From: Tsukamurella paurometabola
GTDB lineage: Bacteria; Actinomycetota; Actinomycetes; Mycobacteriales; Mycobacteriaceae
Length of the DNA: 64,000 bases
Direction of reading: 5' to 3'
NCBI RefSeq assembly: GCF_900631615.1
Contig: NZ_LR131273.1
Location: forward strand, 4,248,850-4,312,849
Every line of letters begins with the position of its first letter. The first letter of the stretch is position 1. Both the position numbers and the translations under genes were made by a program. The notes under the pieces were generated by a model. That model had not been told where the DNA came from and ran no database searches. It worked only from the letters and a program-made list of their open reading frames with translations. Shown in pieces: positions 34,654 to 43,638 of the stretch.

Positions 34654-35505
34654 GTGTTCGTCGAGCGGATCTCCGTCGGCGCGTCCGGTGCCGGCCTACC
34701 CCGGTGGGTACGCGACGTCCCGGCCCTGAAGCCACTCCTCGCCGGAGCGGCCCTCCCGTTGACCGCGCCGGTCACCTTCCTCGTCGGCGAGAACGGTTCC
34801 GGTAAGTCGACCCTGGTCGAGGCCGTGGCTGAGCAGTTCGGGCTCGATGCGCGCGGCGGACGCGCCGCCGTCCTGGGCGGCAACCTGGACACCGAGAAGA
34901 CACCGCTGGGCGAGGCGATGGTCCTGGACCTGACCCACCGGGGCTGGGCGATGCGCCGGGGTCCGCGGACGGCCCGACACGGCTTCTTCCTCCGCGCCGA
35001 GACCGTCCTCGAGATGAACGAGCGGTACAACGGAAAGCACGGCTACTGGAGCGACATCGACGTCCAGAGCCACGGCGAGGGCTTCTTCAGCATCTTCGAG
35101 GCCATGCTCACCGAGCCGGGCTTCTACGTCTTCGACGAGCCCGGGTCGGCGCTCTCCTTCCACTCGTGCCTGCGGCTCGTCGCGCTCTTCGGTCGGCTGC
35201 GCGACAGCGGTTCACAGATCATCTGCGCGACGCATTCCCCGATCCTCACGGCACTGCCCGACGCGCAGATCGTCGAGATGACGCCGACCGGCCCGGCTGC
35301 CACCCCGTGGCGCGATCTGGAACTGGTCCGGCACTGGCGGCGCTTCCTCGACCACCCCGAGACCTACCTCGCGGAATTGGTCACGCGCGCGGCCGAGCCG
35401 GCCGACGCGCCCGAGCGCACCGTCGCGCCCGAGCGCACCGTCGCGCCCGAGGATGAACGGGACCTGATCCGGCGGCTGCGCGCCCGGATCCACGGCGACG
35501 AGTGA
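34654..35505 (+). CDS. AAA-family ATPase (ABC-type, YbiT/RecF-like single P-loop)
   Basis: A 283-residue ATPase. The Walker A motif GENGSGKST is near residues 45-53, the Walker B motif FYVFDEPGSAL near 154-165 and the switch ATHSPIL near 192. This pattern is that of AAA_21/AAA_15-type proteins related to ABC/SMC ATPases. The start GTG 34654 gives the N-terminal strand IVFVERISVGA; no strong ribosome-binding site is present, and coupling to DUF349 is likely. Near the C-terminus an 18-bp tandem duplication encodes A-P-E-R-T-V twice. Small AAA_21 proteins often work with a toxin-like or nuclease partner, but none is adjacent here. Confidence 0.75.
   Translation: MFVERISVGASGAGLPRWVRDVPALKPLLAGAALPLTAPVTFLVGENGSGKSTLVEAVAEQFGLDARGGRAAVLGGNLDTEKTPLGEAMVLDLTHRGWAMRRGPRTARHGFFLRAETVLEMNERYNGKHGYWSDIDVQSHGEGFFSIFEAMLTEPGFYVFDEPGSALSFHSCLRLVALFGRLRDSGSQIICATHSPILTALPDAQIVEMTPTGPAATPWRDLELVRHWRRFLDHPETYLAELVTRAAEPADAPERTVAPERTVAPEDERDLIRRLRARIHGDE
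35408..35452 (+). repeat. 18-bp tandem repeat within the AAA ATPase gene
   Basis: The unit GCGCCCGAGCGCACCGTC occurs twice followed by half a copy (GCGCCCGAG). It encodes repeated A-P-E-R-T-V and is in frame, so copy-number change would lengthen the tail by six residues. Confidence 0.8.
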
Positions 35506-35508
35506 GAG

Positions 35509-36144
35509 TCAGGACTGGTCCGTCGGGCGCTGCGGGCGCGGCGGCTGGGTGCCGATGCGGTTGGAGCGCGCGAAATCCTCCCACTCCTGGGCGGCATCGC
35601 GACGCTCCCGCTCGGCGGCGAGCTGGTAGGGCGTTCGCGCCCAGATGGTCTTGATCCACACGACCGCGAGGACGATCATCGCGAACCAGCCGAGGAACAG
35701 GCCGATCCCGGCGCCCGTCGGCGGCTCGCCGTGCAGGCCGGGGGTCTGCCGCGACCATACCGAGAGGAGTCCGAACACCACGGCCACGCCACAGCCGGCG
35801 CCGGCGATCACGGACAACGCCCACCGCCGCGTGAGCAGCGCCGCACCGGAGGCGAAGACCCCGAACAGCACCTCGAACCAGACGAAGATCTTCGACACGA
35901 TGACCAGTGAGCTCCCGTCGATGTGCGGATCGCCGGTGATGATCTCGATTCCCGTGACAGAGCCGGTGTGCGGCAGCGCGAGCGATCCGATCACCGCGAC
36001 GACGGCGATCGCGGCCACGAGGATGCGCGGACTGACCTGGAACTCGCCGGCGAGCTTCCGCTCGACCGACTCGACCTGCGAGCGCAGGCTCTCCAGCTCG
36101 TCGGCGCTCCGGGGGTTCTCGCTGTCGGCGTTCATGGCATCCAT
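35509..36144 (-). CDS. membrane protein (Rv2732c-like), unknown function
   Basis: A 211-residue protein. The first 40 residues form a charged coiled coil (ADELESLRSQVESVERKLAGEF), followed by four membrane helices (about residues 42-62, 85-105, 113-133 and 145-165) and a cytoplasmic tail ending with RPQRPTDQS. It lies between the ATPase and miaB, as in mycobacteria, where I recall Rv2732c as an uncharacterised membrane protein. ATG 36144 is preceded by GGGGTGG; ATG 36135 is an alternative. There is no catalytic motif. Confidence 0.7.
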   Translation of the reverse strand: MDAMNADSENPRSADELESLRSQVESVERKLAGEFQVSPRILVAAIAVVAVIGSLALPHTGSVTGIEIITGDPHIDGSSLVIVSKIFVWFEVLFGVFASGAALLTRRWALSVIAGAGCGVAVVFGLLSVWSRQTPGLHGEPPTGAGIGLFLGWFAMIVLAVVWIKTIWARTPYQLAAERERRDAAQEWEDFARSNRIGTQPPRPQRPTDQS

Positions 36145-36193
36145 TGTCCACCCCGCGTCGACCCGTGTCTCCTACAGGTCGTCGTAGAGCGGG

Positions 36194-37705
36194 TCAGCAG
36201 GCCGAACACCCCGTCGACGACGGCTCCGCGGGGGCGGCCGGACGGCCGACGGGAGGGAGCCCCAGTCCGACGCCGACCGGAGCGGTGACCGGCGTGATGG
36301 AGGCCTCGGCGTTGTCGCCCGCCCGCGTGCGACGGTGGCTGAGCACTCCGTCGTCGGCGACGAGGTGGTGCGGCGCCGCGCCGGTGACGACGACCTCGAC
36401 GACGTCGCCCGGGCGGATGCCCTCGTCGCCGGCGAAGTGCACGAGCCGGCCGTCGCGGGCACGCCCCGACATGCGCTTGGTCTCGGCGTCCTTGCGTCCC
36501 TCCCCCAACGCGACGAGCAGCTCGACGCGGCGGCCCACCTGCTTCCGGTTCTCCTCGAGCGTGATCCGCTCCTGCAGCGCGATGAGGCGGTCGTAGCGCT
36601 CCTGCACGACCTTCTTCGGCAACTGGTCGGGGAGCTCTGCGGCGGGGGTACCGGGGCGGATGGAGTACTGGAACGTGAACGCGGAGCTGAACCGGGCCTT
36701 CTCGACCACGTCGAGCGTCGCCTGGAAGTCCTCCTCGGTCTCCCCGGGGAAGCCGACGATGATGTCCGTGGTGATCGCGGCGTGCGGGATCCGCGCGCGG
36801 ACCTTGTCGAGGATGCCGAGGAACTTCGTGCTGCGGTAGCTGCGGCGCATCTCCTTGAGCACCCGGTCCGAGCCGGACTGCAGCGGCATGTGCAGCTGCG
36901 GGCAGATGTTCGGCGTCTCCGCCATGGCGTCGATCACGTCGTCGGTGAACTCGGCGGGATGCGGGCTGGTGAAGCGGACGCGCTCGAGGCCCTCGATGCG
37001 GCCGCACGCGCGCAGCAGGTCGGCGAAGGCGCCGCGGTCCCGCGGCAACTCGGGGTCGGCGAAGTTCACGCCGTAGGCGTTGACGTTCTGCCCGAGCAGC
37101 GTGACCTCGGAGACGCCCTGGTCGACGAGGGCCTGCACCTCGGCGAGGATGTCGCCCGGCCGGCGGTCGACCTCCTTGCCGCGCAGGCTCGGCACGATGC
37201 AGAACGTGCAGGTGTTGTTGCAGCCGACCGAGATGGAGACCCACCCCGCGTAGGCGCTCTCGCGGCGCGCGGGCAGCGTCGACGGGAAGGCGTCCAGCGC
37301 CTCCTTGATCTCGACCTCGGCCTTCTCGTTGTGCCGGGCGCGCTCGAGCAGCGTCGGGAGGGACCCGATGTTGTGGGTACCGAAGACCACGTCGACCCAG
37401 GGAGCCTTCTTGACGACGGTGCCGCGGTCCTTCTGTGCCAGACAGCCGCCGACGGCGATCTGCATGCCCGGCCGCTCGCGCTTGATCGGCGCGAGGTGGC
37501 TGAGGTTCCCGTACAGCTTGTTGTCCGCGTTCTCCCGGACCGCGCACGTGTTGAAGACCACCAGGTCGGCCTGCTCGCCGCCGTCCGCACGCACGTAGCC
37601 GGCCTCCTCGAGCAGGCCGGAGAGGCGCTCGGAATCGTGCACGTTCATCTGGCACCCGTAGGTGCGGACCTCGTACGTTCGGCTGGCAGGGGCTGCTTCG
37701 ATCAC
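36194..37705 (-). CDS. miaB: MiaB, tRNA-2-methylthio-N6-dimethylallyladenosine synthase
   Basis: A 503-residue radical-SAM methylthiotransferase that modifies i6A37 of tRNA after MiaA. The N-terminal MTTase domain begins [18 protein letters not shown] with cysteines at about 18, 53 and 87 for the first cluster; the radical-SAM motif C-x3-C-x2-C is in [13 protein letters not shown] near 165; a TRAM domain lies at about 375-440. The 40-residue tail is not part of the family core. GTG 37705 follows TATCCT by six bases, so it is probably leaderless. Confidence 0.95.
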   Translation of the reverse strand: MIEAAPASRTYEVRTYGCQMNVHDSERLSGLLEEAGYVRADGGEQADLVVFNTCAVRENADNKLYGNLSHLAPIKRERPGMQIAVGGCLAQKDRGTVVKKAPWVDVVFGTHNIGSLPTLLERARHNEKAEVEIKEALDAFPSTLPARRESAYAGWVSISVGCNNTCTFCIVPSLRGKEVDRRPGDILAEVQALVDQGVSEVTLLGQNVNAYGVNFADPELPRDRGAFADLLRACGRIEGLERVRFTSPHPAEFTDDVIDAMAETPNICPQLHMPLQSGSDRVLKEMRRSYRSTKFLGILDKVRARIPHAAITTDIIVGFPGETEEDFQATLDVVEKARFSSAFTFQYSIRPGTPAAELPDQLPKKVVQERYDRLIALQERITLEENRKQVGRRVELLVALGEGRKDAETKRMSGRARDGRLVHFAGDEGIRPGDVVEVVVTGAAPHHLVADDGVLSHRRTRAGDNAEASITPVTAPVGVGLGLPPVGRPAAPAEPSSTGCSAC

Positions 37706-37711
37706 CTCACC

Positions 37712-37717
37712 AGGATA
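37712..37717 (-). promoter_or_regulatory. -10 box of miaB, leaderless type
   Basis: Minus-strand TATCCT, six bases, GTG 37705. Confidence 0.55.
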
Positions 37718-37799
37718 ATCGCCGGGAGCAAATCAACCCCTTCCCCAGATTTCCGGTACCAATCCGCCCGAGTTAACGCGAGCGAAACGTCGGAACTCC

Positions 37800-37805
37800 T
37801 AGGCT
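37800..37805 (+). promoter_or_regulatory. -10 box of gluA operon, leaderless type
   Basis: TAGGCT, six bases, ATG 37812. It drives a five-gene transporter operon. Confidence 0.6.
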
Positions 37806-37811
37806 CAAGAA

Positions 37812-38579
37812 ATGACCACTCCCGCGAACGAGCCCACAGGCTCCGCTCCGATGATCGAGATCGACTCGGTGGAGAAGCACTTCGGCAACCTCCACGTGCT
37901 CAAGAACATCAACCTGACGGTCCCCAAGGGCCAGGTCGTCGTGATGCTCGGGCCCTCGGGCTCCGGCAAGTCGACGCTGTGCCGCACCATCAACCGGCTC
38001 GAGCCCATCGACTCCGGCACGATCAAGATCGACGGTGCGCTCCTGCCCGAGGAGGGCCGGGGCCTCGCGGGCCTGCGCGCCGAGGTCGGCATGGTCTTCC
38101 AGTCGTTCAACCTCTTCGCCCACAAGACGATCCTCGACAACGTCACGCTCGGGCCGATCAAGGTGCGCAAGCAGTCGAAGGCGGATGCCGAGAAGCGCGC
38201 GCTGGAGCTGCTCGACCGGGTCGGCATCGTCGCCCAGAAGGACAAGTACCCGGCCCAGCTGTCCGGCGGCCAGCAGCAGCGCGTCGCGATCGCCCGCGCT
38301 CTCGCCATGGGCCCCAAAGTCATGCTCTTCGACGAGCCCACCTCGGCGCTCGACCCCGAGATGGTCAACGAGGTGCTCGACGTCATGGTCGGCCTCGCCA
38401 AGGAGGGCATGACGATGGTGTGCGTGACCCACGAGATGGGCTTCGCACGCAAGGCGGCCGACCGCATCCTGTTCCTGGCCGACGGCGAGATCGTCGAGGA
38501 CACCGATCCCGAGTCCTTCTTCACCGCACCGGAGTCGGACCGCGCCAAGGACTTCCTCGGCAAGATCCTGGGGCACTGA
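37812..38579 (+). CDS. gluA: glutamate-type ABC transporter ATP-binding protein GluA
   Basis: A 255-residue ATPase of the polar amino-acid uptake family. Walker A is [12 protein letters not shown] near 50-61, the signature LSGGQQQR near 154, Walker [12 protein letters not shown] near 174-184 and the H-loop CVTHEMGF near 210. It powers uptake of glutamate or a related amino acid with GluC and GluD. The operon gluA-gluB-gluC-gluD plus a second binding protein follows without a gap. It lacks a ribosome-binding site and has a leaderless -10 box. The substrate is assigned by similarity to Corynebacterium gluABCD. Confidence 0.92.
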   Translation: MTTPANEPTGSAPMIEIDSVEKHFGNLHVLKNINLTVPKGQVVVMLGPSGSGKSTLCRTINRLEPIDSGTIKIDGALLPEEGRGLAGLRAEVGMVFQSFNLFAHKTILDNVTLGPIKVRKQSKADAEKRALELLDRVGIVAQKDKYPAQLSGGQQQRVAIARALAMGPKVMLFDEPTSALDPEMVNEVLDVMVGLAKEGMTMVCVTHEMGFARKAADRILFLADGEIVEDTDPESFFTAPESDRAKDFLGKILGH

Positions 38580-39778
38580 TGACGACACCGCAGAACACTC
38601 GAACCCGTCGGTGGCGGGGCGCGTTCGCGGCCGTCGCCGCGGCCCTCGTCACCGTCCCCCTCGTCTCCGCGTGCGGCACGGACACTCCGCGCAGTCTGCT
38701 CGCGTCGATCAAGAGCGGCGACGTCGTGCTGGGCACCAAGTACGACCAGCCCGGCCTCGCGAACCGCAACCCCGACAAGTCGCACTCCGGCTCCGACGTG
38801 GACGTCTCGGAGTTCGTGGTCAAGCAGATCGCGAAGAACAACGGCTGGTCCGAGCCGAAGATCACCTGGAAGGAGACCCCGTCTCCGCTCCGTGAGCGCA
38901 TGATCGAGAACGGCGAGGTCGACATGATCGCCGCCACGTACTCGATCAGTGCGGCGCGCACCAAGAAGGTGACGTTCGCCGGCCCGTATCTGACCACCTA
39001 CCAGGCGCTGCTGGTGAGCAAGAAGACCGCCAACCCGATCAAGAGCCTCGAGGACCTCAACTCGGGCCGCAAGCTGTGCTCCGTCTCGGGCTCGACTTCG
39101 GCGATCAACGTCAAGGCGGCGCTCCCGAACGTCCAGCTGCAGCAGTACGACGGATACGCCTCGTGCGTCGAGGGCGTGCGCCGCGGCGTGCTGGACGCGC
39201 TGACGACCGACGCGACGATCCTCGCCGGCTTCCAGGCGAAGTACCCCGGCGAGTTCGACATCGTCCCGATGACCTATCCGAAGGACGTGACTCTCACGAG
39301 CAGCACGGGCACCAAGACGGAGAAGAAGAAGGGCGACCAGTTCTCCACCGAGCGCTACGGCATCGGCCTGCGCAAGGGTGACGCGGAGGCGCTGAGCGAG
39401 GTCAACAAGGCGCTGCGGCAGATGATGCTGGGCGAGCAGGGCACCGCCACCTACGACGCGGAGGCCGTCCCGTCGGTCCCGACGTGCGTGGTCCCCGCGA
39501 CCGCGGTCGCCACGTTCACCGGACTCGCCTACGCCAACCCCGACAACGAACTGTTCAAGGCGCTACGGGAGAACCTGGGCGAGTACGCGAACACGATGAT
39601 CGAGCAGGGACGCCCCGTCGACGGCGGAAAGCCCAAGTCCGTGCTCGTCGCCGTCCCCGGCGACCAGAGCTGGCTGCTGCCCGACAAGGACGGCAACGTG
39701 AAGGTCACGGTGAACGGCCAGACGATGACGCTGCCCAAGACCGATCCGCAGGCGCAGTGCACGAAGGCAGGTGTCTGA
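38579..39778 (+). CDS. gluB: glutamate-binding lipoprotein GluB with extended C-terminus
   Basis: A 399-residue substrate-binding lipoprotein. The signal peptide ends in a lipobox LVSAC with the lipidated Cys32. The SBP_bac_3 fold is seen in DMIAATYSISAARTKKVTFAGPY and GRKLCSVSGSTSA. The family usually has 280-300 residues; here about 100 extra residues (from about 300) follow the binding domain and end in NVKVTVNGQTMTLPKTDPQAQ, giving a possible extra domain. The start overlaps the gluA stop by one base. It feeds GluCD; the extension may contact the cell envelope or another partner. Confidence 0.88.
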   Translation: MTTPQNTRTRRWRGAFAAVAAALVTVPLVSACGTDTPRSLLASIKSGDVVLGTKYDQPGLANRNPDKSHSGSDVDVSEFVVKQIAKNNGWSEPKITWKETPSPLRERMIENGEVDMIAATYSISAARTKKVTFAGPYLTTYQALLVSKKTANPIKSLEDLNSGRKLCSVSGSTSAINVKAALPNVQLQQYDGYASCVEGVRRGVLDALTTDATILAGFQAKYPGEFDIVPMTYPKDVTLTSSTGTKTEKKKGDQFSTERYGIGLRKGDAEALSEVNKALRQMMLGEQGTATYDAEAVPSVPTCVVPATAVATFTGLAYANPDNELFKALRENLGEYANTMIEQGRPVDGGKPKSVLVAVPGDQSWLLPDKDGNVKVTVNGQTMTLPKTDPQAQCTKAGV

Positions 39779-39779
39779 C

Positions 39780-40454
39780 ATGTGGGAAGACCTCGGGCCA
39801 CAGCTGTGGCCGGCTTTCTGGGTGACCATCAAGCTGACCTTCTTCTCTGCGATCGGCGCCACCATCTGGGGCACGATCCTCGCGGGCATGCGCGTCTCGC
39901 CGGTCCCGGCGATGCGGGTGTTCGGCACCTGGTACGTCAACGTCGTCCGGAACACGCCGCTGACGCTGATCATCCTGTTCCTGTCGCTCGGCCTGTACCA
40001 GAACATGGGGCTCGCGCTGGCGCCGAACAACGCGAACTTCACGGAGAACAACAACTTCTGGCTGGCCGTGATCGGCTTCATCGTCTACACGGCCACGTTC
40101 GTCTGCGAGACCCTGCGGTCGGGCTTCAACACCGTCCCCCTCGGCCAGGCCGAGGCCGCGCGTTCACTGGGACTGTCGTTCATGCAGGTGTTCCAGCTGA
40201 TCGTGCTGCCGCAGGCCGGCCGCGCGGTCATCGCGCCGATGGGCAGCGTGCTCATCGCGCTCACCAAGAACACCACCATCGCGTCGATCATCGGCGTCGG
40301 TGAGGCGGCCCTGCTGATGAAGGAGCAACTCGAGTTGCACAGCGACCAGCTGATCCTGATCTTCGTGATCTTCGCGGCCTGCTTCATGGTGATCACACTC
40401 TTCGAGGGAGCCGTCTTCGGCTACTTCGCCAAGCGACTGGCGGTGAAGCGATGA
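39780..40454 (+). CDS. gluC: glutamate ABC transporter permease GluC
   Basis: A 224-residue permease with five membrane helices and the EAA-type motif near residue 129 ([25 protein letters not shown]). It is an HisM-type amino-acid permease that pairs with GluD. ATG 39780 has AGGCAGG seven bases upstream; GTG 39771 would add three residues. The end overlaps gluD by four bases (ATGA). Place in operon and family are clear, the substrate is inferred. Confidence 0.9.
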   Translation: MWEDLGPQLWPAFWVTIKLTFFSAIGATIWGTILAGMRVSPVPAMRVFGTWYVNVVRNTPLTLIILFLSLGLYQNMGLALAPNNANFTENNNFWLAVIGFIVYTATFVCETLRSGFNTVPLGQAEAARSLGLSFMQVFQLIVLPQAGRAVIAPMGSVLIALTKNTTIASIIGVGEAALLMKEQLELHSDQLILIFVIFAACFMVITLFEGAVFGYFAKRLAVKR

Positions 40455-41401
40455 GCACGAAGGCCACATCGACCGTCCTCTACGATGCGCCGGGCCCCAA
40501 GGCCCGAGTGCGCAACAACATCATCGCGGTGGCCTTCATCGTGGTGCTGGTCGCCCTGTTCGCCTGGGTGATCACGGCTTTCGCCGCGAACGGCCAGTTC
40601 GACCAGGAGAAGCTCGAGCCCTTCGTCGATAAGAACTACTGGGGCACGTACATCCTCCCGGGCCTGTGGGGCACCTTCAAGGCGGCCCTCGCGTCGATCA
40701 TCCTCGCGATGATCATGGGCGCCTTCCTCGGCATCGGCCGCCTCTCCGACCACCGGTCGGTGCGGTGGGCGACGGGCGCGATCGTCGAGTTCTTCCGCGC
40801 GATCCCGGTGCTGATCCTGATCTACTTCCTGTACATCGTGTTCGGCGTGTACAAGGTGTTCACCTCGGACTACATCGCCTTCTTCGCCGTGGTCTTCGGC
40901 CTCACGCTGTACAACGGTTCCGTCATCGCGGAGATCCTGCGCTCGGGCATCAACTCGCTGCCGCAGGGCCAGTTCGAGGCGGCGAAGGCACTCGGCCTGC
41001 GCAAGAGCCAGACGATGCGGCTGATCCTGCTCCCCCAGGCCGTGGCCGCGATGCTGCCGGCACTGATCTCGCAGATGGTCATCGCCCTGAAGGACAGCGC
41101 CCTCGGCTATCAGATCGGCTACATCGAGGTGGTGAAGTCCGGCATCCAGGCGGGCAACGAGTGGGGCAACGTGATCCCCTCGCTCATCGTGGTCGCGATC
41201 ATCATGATCCTCATCAACTTCGGCCTGTCCACGCTGGCATCGAACATCGAGAAGAACCTGCGTGAGGGCCGGAAGAAGAAGATGATCGTCGATGCGCCGA
41301 TCGCACCGCTCCCGGAACCCGGGCTCATGTCGAAGGAGGTCCTGGAGACCACCCACCCGGACCCGAAGCACAAGGATCTGCGACAGGACTACGGCGACTG
41401 A
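40451..41401 (+). CDS. gluD: glutamate ABC transporter permease GluD
   Basis: A 316-residue permease. After a long cytoplasmic N-terminus and a first helix ([21 protein letters not shown]), the core carries the motif [28 protein letters not shown] near 175-202. The C-terminal 45 residues are charged and cytoplasmic ([11 protein letters not shown]). The start overlaps gluC by four bases and the next gene follows after five bases. It forms the membrane channel with GluC. Confidence 0.9.
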   Translation: MSTKATSTVLYDAPGPKARVRNNIIAVAFIVVLVALFAWVITAFAANGQFDQEKLEPFVDKNYWGTYILPGLWGTFKAALASIILAMIMGAFLGIGRLSDHRSVRWATGAIVEFFRAIPVLILIYFLYIVFGVYKVFTSDYIAFFAVVFGLTLYNGSVIAEILRSGINSLPQGQFEAAKALGLRKSQTMRLILLPQAVAAMLPALISQMVIALKDSALGYQIGYIEVVKSGIQAGNEWGNVIPSLIVVAIIMILINFGLSTLASNIEKNLREGRKKKMIVDAPIAPLPEPGLMSKEVLETTHPDPKHKDLRQDYGD

Positions 41402-41406
41402 CCGCC

Positions 41407-42369
41407 GTGCCTCCGGGACACCGCGCGAGCGCGGCCGCGGCACTGGTGACAGTGCTCGTGGCCGCGCTTTGCGCGTGTTCGGGGCCGTCGCCACGGAGCC
41501 TCCTCCGCTCCATCGACAGCGGTGCCGTGATCCTCGGGGTGAAGGCCGACCAGCCCGGGCTCGCCCTGCGCGGCGCCGACGGGCAGTACTCGGGCTTCGA
41601 CATCGACCTCGCCCGGTACCTGGTCCGCGAGGTGGCCGCCTCTCGCGGGAAGCCGGAGCCCACGATCACCTGGCGCGAGAGCCCGACTCCGCAACGGGAG
41701 CGACTGATCGACAACGGTGAGGTGGACGCCGTCGTTGCGTCGTACTCGATCGACGCCGCCCGCGCGGCGAAGGTGACGTTCGCGGGTCCGTATCTCTCGA
41801 CGCGGCAGGGCCTGCTGGTCCGGAAGGACGAGACCACCATCGCGACCGTCTCCGACCTCGGGCGGGATCGCACGCTCTGTTCGGTCTCGGGTTCGACGTC
41901 GGCGCGGACGGTCGCCTCCCTACTGCCCGGCGTGCGGCTCCTGGAGTACGACAGCTATGCCGCCTGCGCGGACGCGCTGGCCCGGCGCACCGTCGACGCG
42001 GTGACGACCGACGAGGTGATCCTCGCGGGCTTCGCCGCGCAGCGCCCGGACGCCTTCCGCCTGGTCGACATGCTGCTGCCGAAGGACACCTGCGTCGACG
42101 GCCGGCTCCGCACCGCGGGCTCCCCCTTCTCCGTCGAACGGTACGGGGTCGGGCTCGCCCGCGGCGACGACGCCGCCCGCGACGCGGTCAACGCCGCGCT
42201 GCGGCAGATGCTCGAAACGGGCGAGTGGGAGCGTGCCCTGCGGCGAGCCGTCGGCGACGAGGAGGCCGGGCGGACCATCGAGCGCGACGGCGGCGCCGAC
42301 CGGTTGGTCGCGGGCATCGGCGACCTCGGCTTCCTGGCAGCGACGAGTGCCCCGTGCACCGCCCGCTAG
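41407..42369 (+). CDS. second glutamate-type substrate-binding lipoprotein, paralogue of GluB
   Basis: A 320-residue SBP_bac_3 lipoprotein at the end of the gluABCD operon. A signal peptide with lipobox-like ALC/CAC (Cys22 or Cys24) is followed by the same pattern as GluB: PRSLLRSIDSGAVILGVKADQPGL, VVASYSIDAARAAKVTFAGPY and LCSVSGSTSARTVAS. It lacks the 100-residue tail of GluB. GTG 41407 starts five bases after gluD. The two binding proteins may differ in ligand, for example glutamate against aspartate or glutamine, and share one translocator. The 3' end overlaps the convergent VOC gene by four bases. Confidence 0.85.
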   Translation: MPPGHRASAAAALVTVLVAALCACSGPSPRSLLRSIDSGAVILGVKADQPGLALRGADGQYSGFDIDLARYLVREVAASRGKPEPTITWRESPTPQRERLIDNGEVDAVVASYSIDAARAAKVTFAGPYLSTRQGLLVRKDETTIATVSDLGRDRTLCSVSGSTSARTVASLLPGVRLLEYDSYAACADALARRTVDAVTTDEVILAGFAAQRPDAFRLVDMLLPKDTCVDGRLRTAGSPFSVERYGVGLARGDDAARDAVNAALRQMLETGEWERALRRAVGDEEAGRTIERDGGADRLVAGIGDLGFLAATSAPCTAR

Positions 42370-42740
42370 AGGTAGGGCCGGGTGAGCAATTCGATGCCGT
42401 GCCCTGCGGGGTCCCGCACGTAGACGCCGCGACCGCCGTGCCCGTGGTTGATGCGACCGGGTTCCTTCCAGAACGGGTCGGCGGCGTGGTCGACTCCGCG
42501 TTCGACGAGGCGCGCGTAGGCGCGGTCGAAGTGGTCGTCGTCGACGAGGAAGGCGTAGTGCTGCGGCTGGACGTCGATCGGCGGTGCCGCGATCTGCAGC
42601 AGGACGCCGTCCTCGATCTCGAGGTTGGTGAACGGGCCCCAGGACTGCGCCGGCCGTGCCTCGAGATAGTCGCGGTAGAAGGCTGCGGACTCCTCGCTGT
42701 TCGTGGCGAAGATGATGGTGTGGTTGAAGCGTGCGGGCAT
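42366..42740 (-). CDS. VOC-family (glyoxalase/dioxygenase-like) protein
   Basis: A 124-residue VOC protein. The two beta-alpha-beta-beta-beta units are visible: FNHTIIFATNSEESAAFYRDYL at the start and HYAFLVDDDHFDRAYARLV near 60. Possible metal ligands are His5-like in N-H-T, His62 and Glu118 in GHGIELLTRPYL. ATG 42740 has AGGAGA upstream. The family includes glyoxalase I, fosfomycin-resistance and dioxygenase proteins; the ligand cannot be read. It converges with the transport operon. Confidence 0.8.
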   Translation of the reverse strand: MPARFNHTIIFATNSEESAAFYRDYLEARPAQSWGPFTNLEIEDGVLLQIAAPPIDVQPQHYAFLVDDDHFDRAYARLVERGVDHAADPFWKEPGRINHGHGGRGVYVRDPAGHGIELLTRPYL

Positions 42741-42756
42741 GGAATCTCCTTCGGTT

Positions 42757-42786
42757 CGGAATCGGGGTGTGGGATGCCTGATTCCG
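42757..42786. promoter_or_regulatory. inverted repeat upstream of the VOC gene
   Basis: CGGAATC and GATTCCG are perfect 7-bp arms 16 bases apart, just upstream of the VOC gene. It may be a regulator site. The surrounding 286 bases to recX hold no convincing gene. Confidence 0.3.
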
Positions 42787-42930
42787 AGCGGCGGAGATCG
42801 CGCCGTCAACCGTTCGCCGGATCACCCGTCTGTGCGTGGCCCGAGGCCGTTCCGGCAGTCATGAGGTGAACCGTACCGTCTCCCCCACGCCTCTGGAAAG
42901 GCCTGAGGGGCACGGGTGCCGATGCAGCGA

Positions 42931-42956
42931 AGCCCCCGGAGTGTTCTCCGGGGGCT
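42931..42956 (-). terminator. hairpin terminator after recX
   Basis: AGCCCCCGGAG and CTCCGGGGGCT are perfect 11-bp arms around a 4-base loop TGTT. It lies 70 bases beyond the recX stop on the minus strand. Confidence 0.75.
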
Positions 42957-43026
42957 CCACTTCGCACTGGGGATCCATTCCCCGCGGTCTTCGCGGTGCT
43001 GCACCAGCGCACCGGCGCGGTCCGCC

Positions 43027-43632
43027 CTAGTCCTGCGCGGCCTCGGCTTTATCGCGGATCGCATCGAGAACGACGGACAGTGCGAGCGACGGGTGATAGC
43101 CGCGGCGTCCCAGCATCCCGACGAGCCGCTGGGTCAGCTTGTCCCGCTCGACGCGGTCCTCCGGGATCTCGACGCGGGCGAGCTTGCGCTCCACCAGTTC
43201 CGCGGCGCGTTCCCGCTCGTCCTCGCGGCTGACGGTGTCGAGTGCGGCCGAGGCCTCTTCTTCGCCTACGCCCTTCGTACGCAGCTCCTGCGCCAGGGCG
43301 CGGCGGCCACGGCCGGAGAACTGGTGCCGGGATTGGACCCAGCGCTGCGCGAACGCGGCGTCGTCGATGAGGCCGGCGGCGACGAACTTGTCGAGCATCC
43401 GCTCGGTGAGGTCCTCGTCGAATCCGCGGCGAGCCAGCTTGTTCCGCAGCTCGGCGCGCGAGTGATCGCGCATCCCGAGCGCACGGTAGATCAGGTCCCG
43501 GGCCAGCGCCTCACGCTTGGCCGGGTCCTGCTCCTGCTGCTGCGATTCGCCCTCCGCCGGCCCCTCGCCGCGAGGTCGTCGCCCGCGGCGCCGGCCCCGG
43601 GAGACGACCTCGTCATCGGCGTAGTCCACCAT
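43027..43632 (-). CDS. recX: RecX, regulator of RecA
   Basis: A 201-residue RecX that inhibits RecA filament growth. The first 40 residues are Arg/Gly/Glu-rich and disordered; then RecX helical repeats follow (AKREALARDLIYRALGMRDHSRAELRNKL near 38-66, DDAAFAQRWVQSRH near 89). The gene starts six bases after recA on the same strand, so it is co-transcribed and co-induced by DNA damage. It ends before a strong hairpin. Length is normal for actinobacterial RecX. Confidence 0.93.
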   Translation of the reverse strand: MVDYADDEVVSRGRRRGRRPRGEGPAEGESQQQEQDPAKREALARDLIYRALGMRDHSRAELRNKLARRGFDEDLTERMLDKFVAAGLIDDAAFAQRWVQSRHQFSGRGRRALAQELRTKGVGEEEASAALDTVSREDERERAAELVERKLARVEIPEDRVERDKLTQRLVGMLGRRGYHPSLALSVVLDAIRDKAEAAQD

Positions 43633-43638
43633 CGCGGC

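Noticed and set aside
36335-38578. Long plus-strand frame leading into gluB
   Set aside because: It is antisense to miaB and overlaps gluA in another frame. The lipoprotein signal peptide and the overlap with the gluA stop fix the gluB start at 38579.
42810-43026. Small frames between the VOC gene and recX
   Set aside because: They have no initiation signal and no recognisable sequence; the recX terminator hairpin lies within this stretch.
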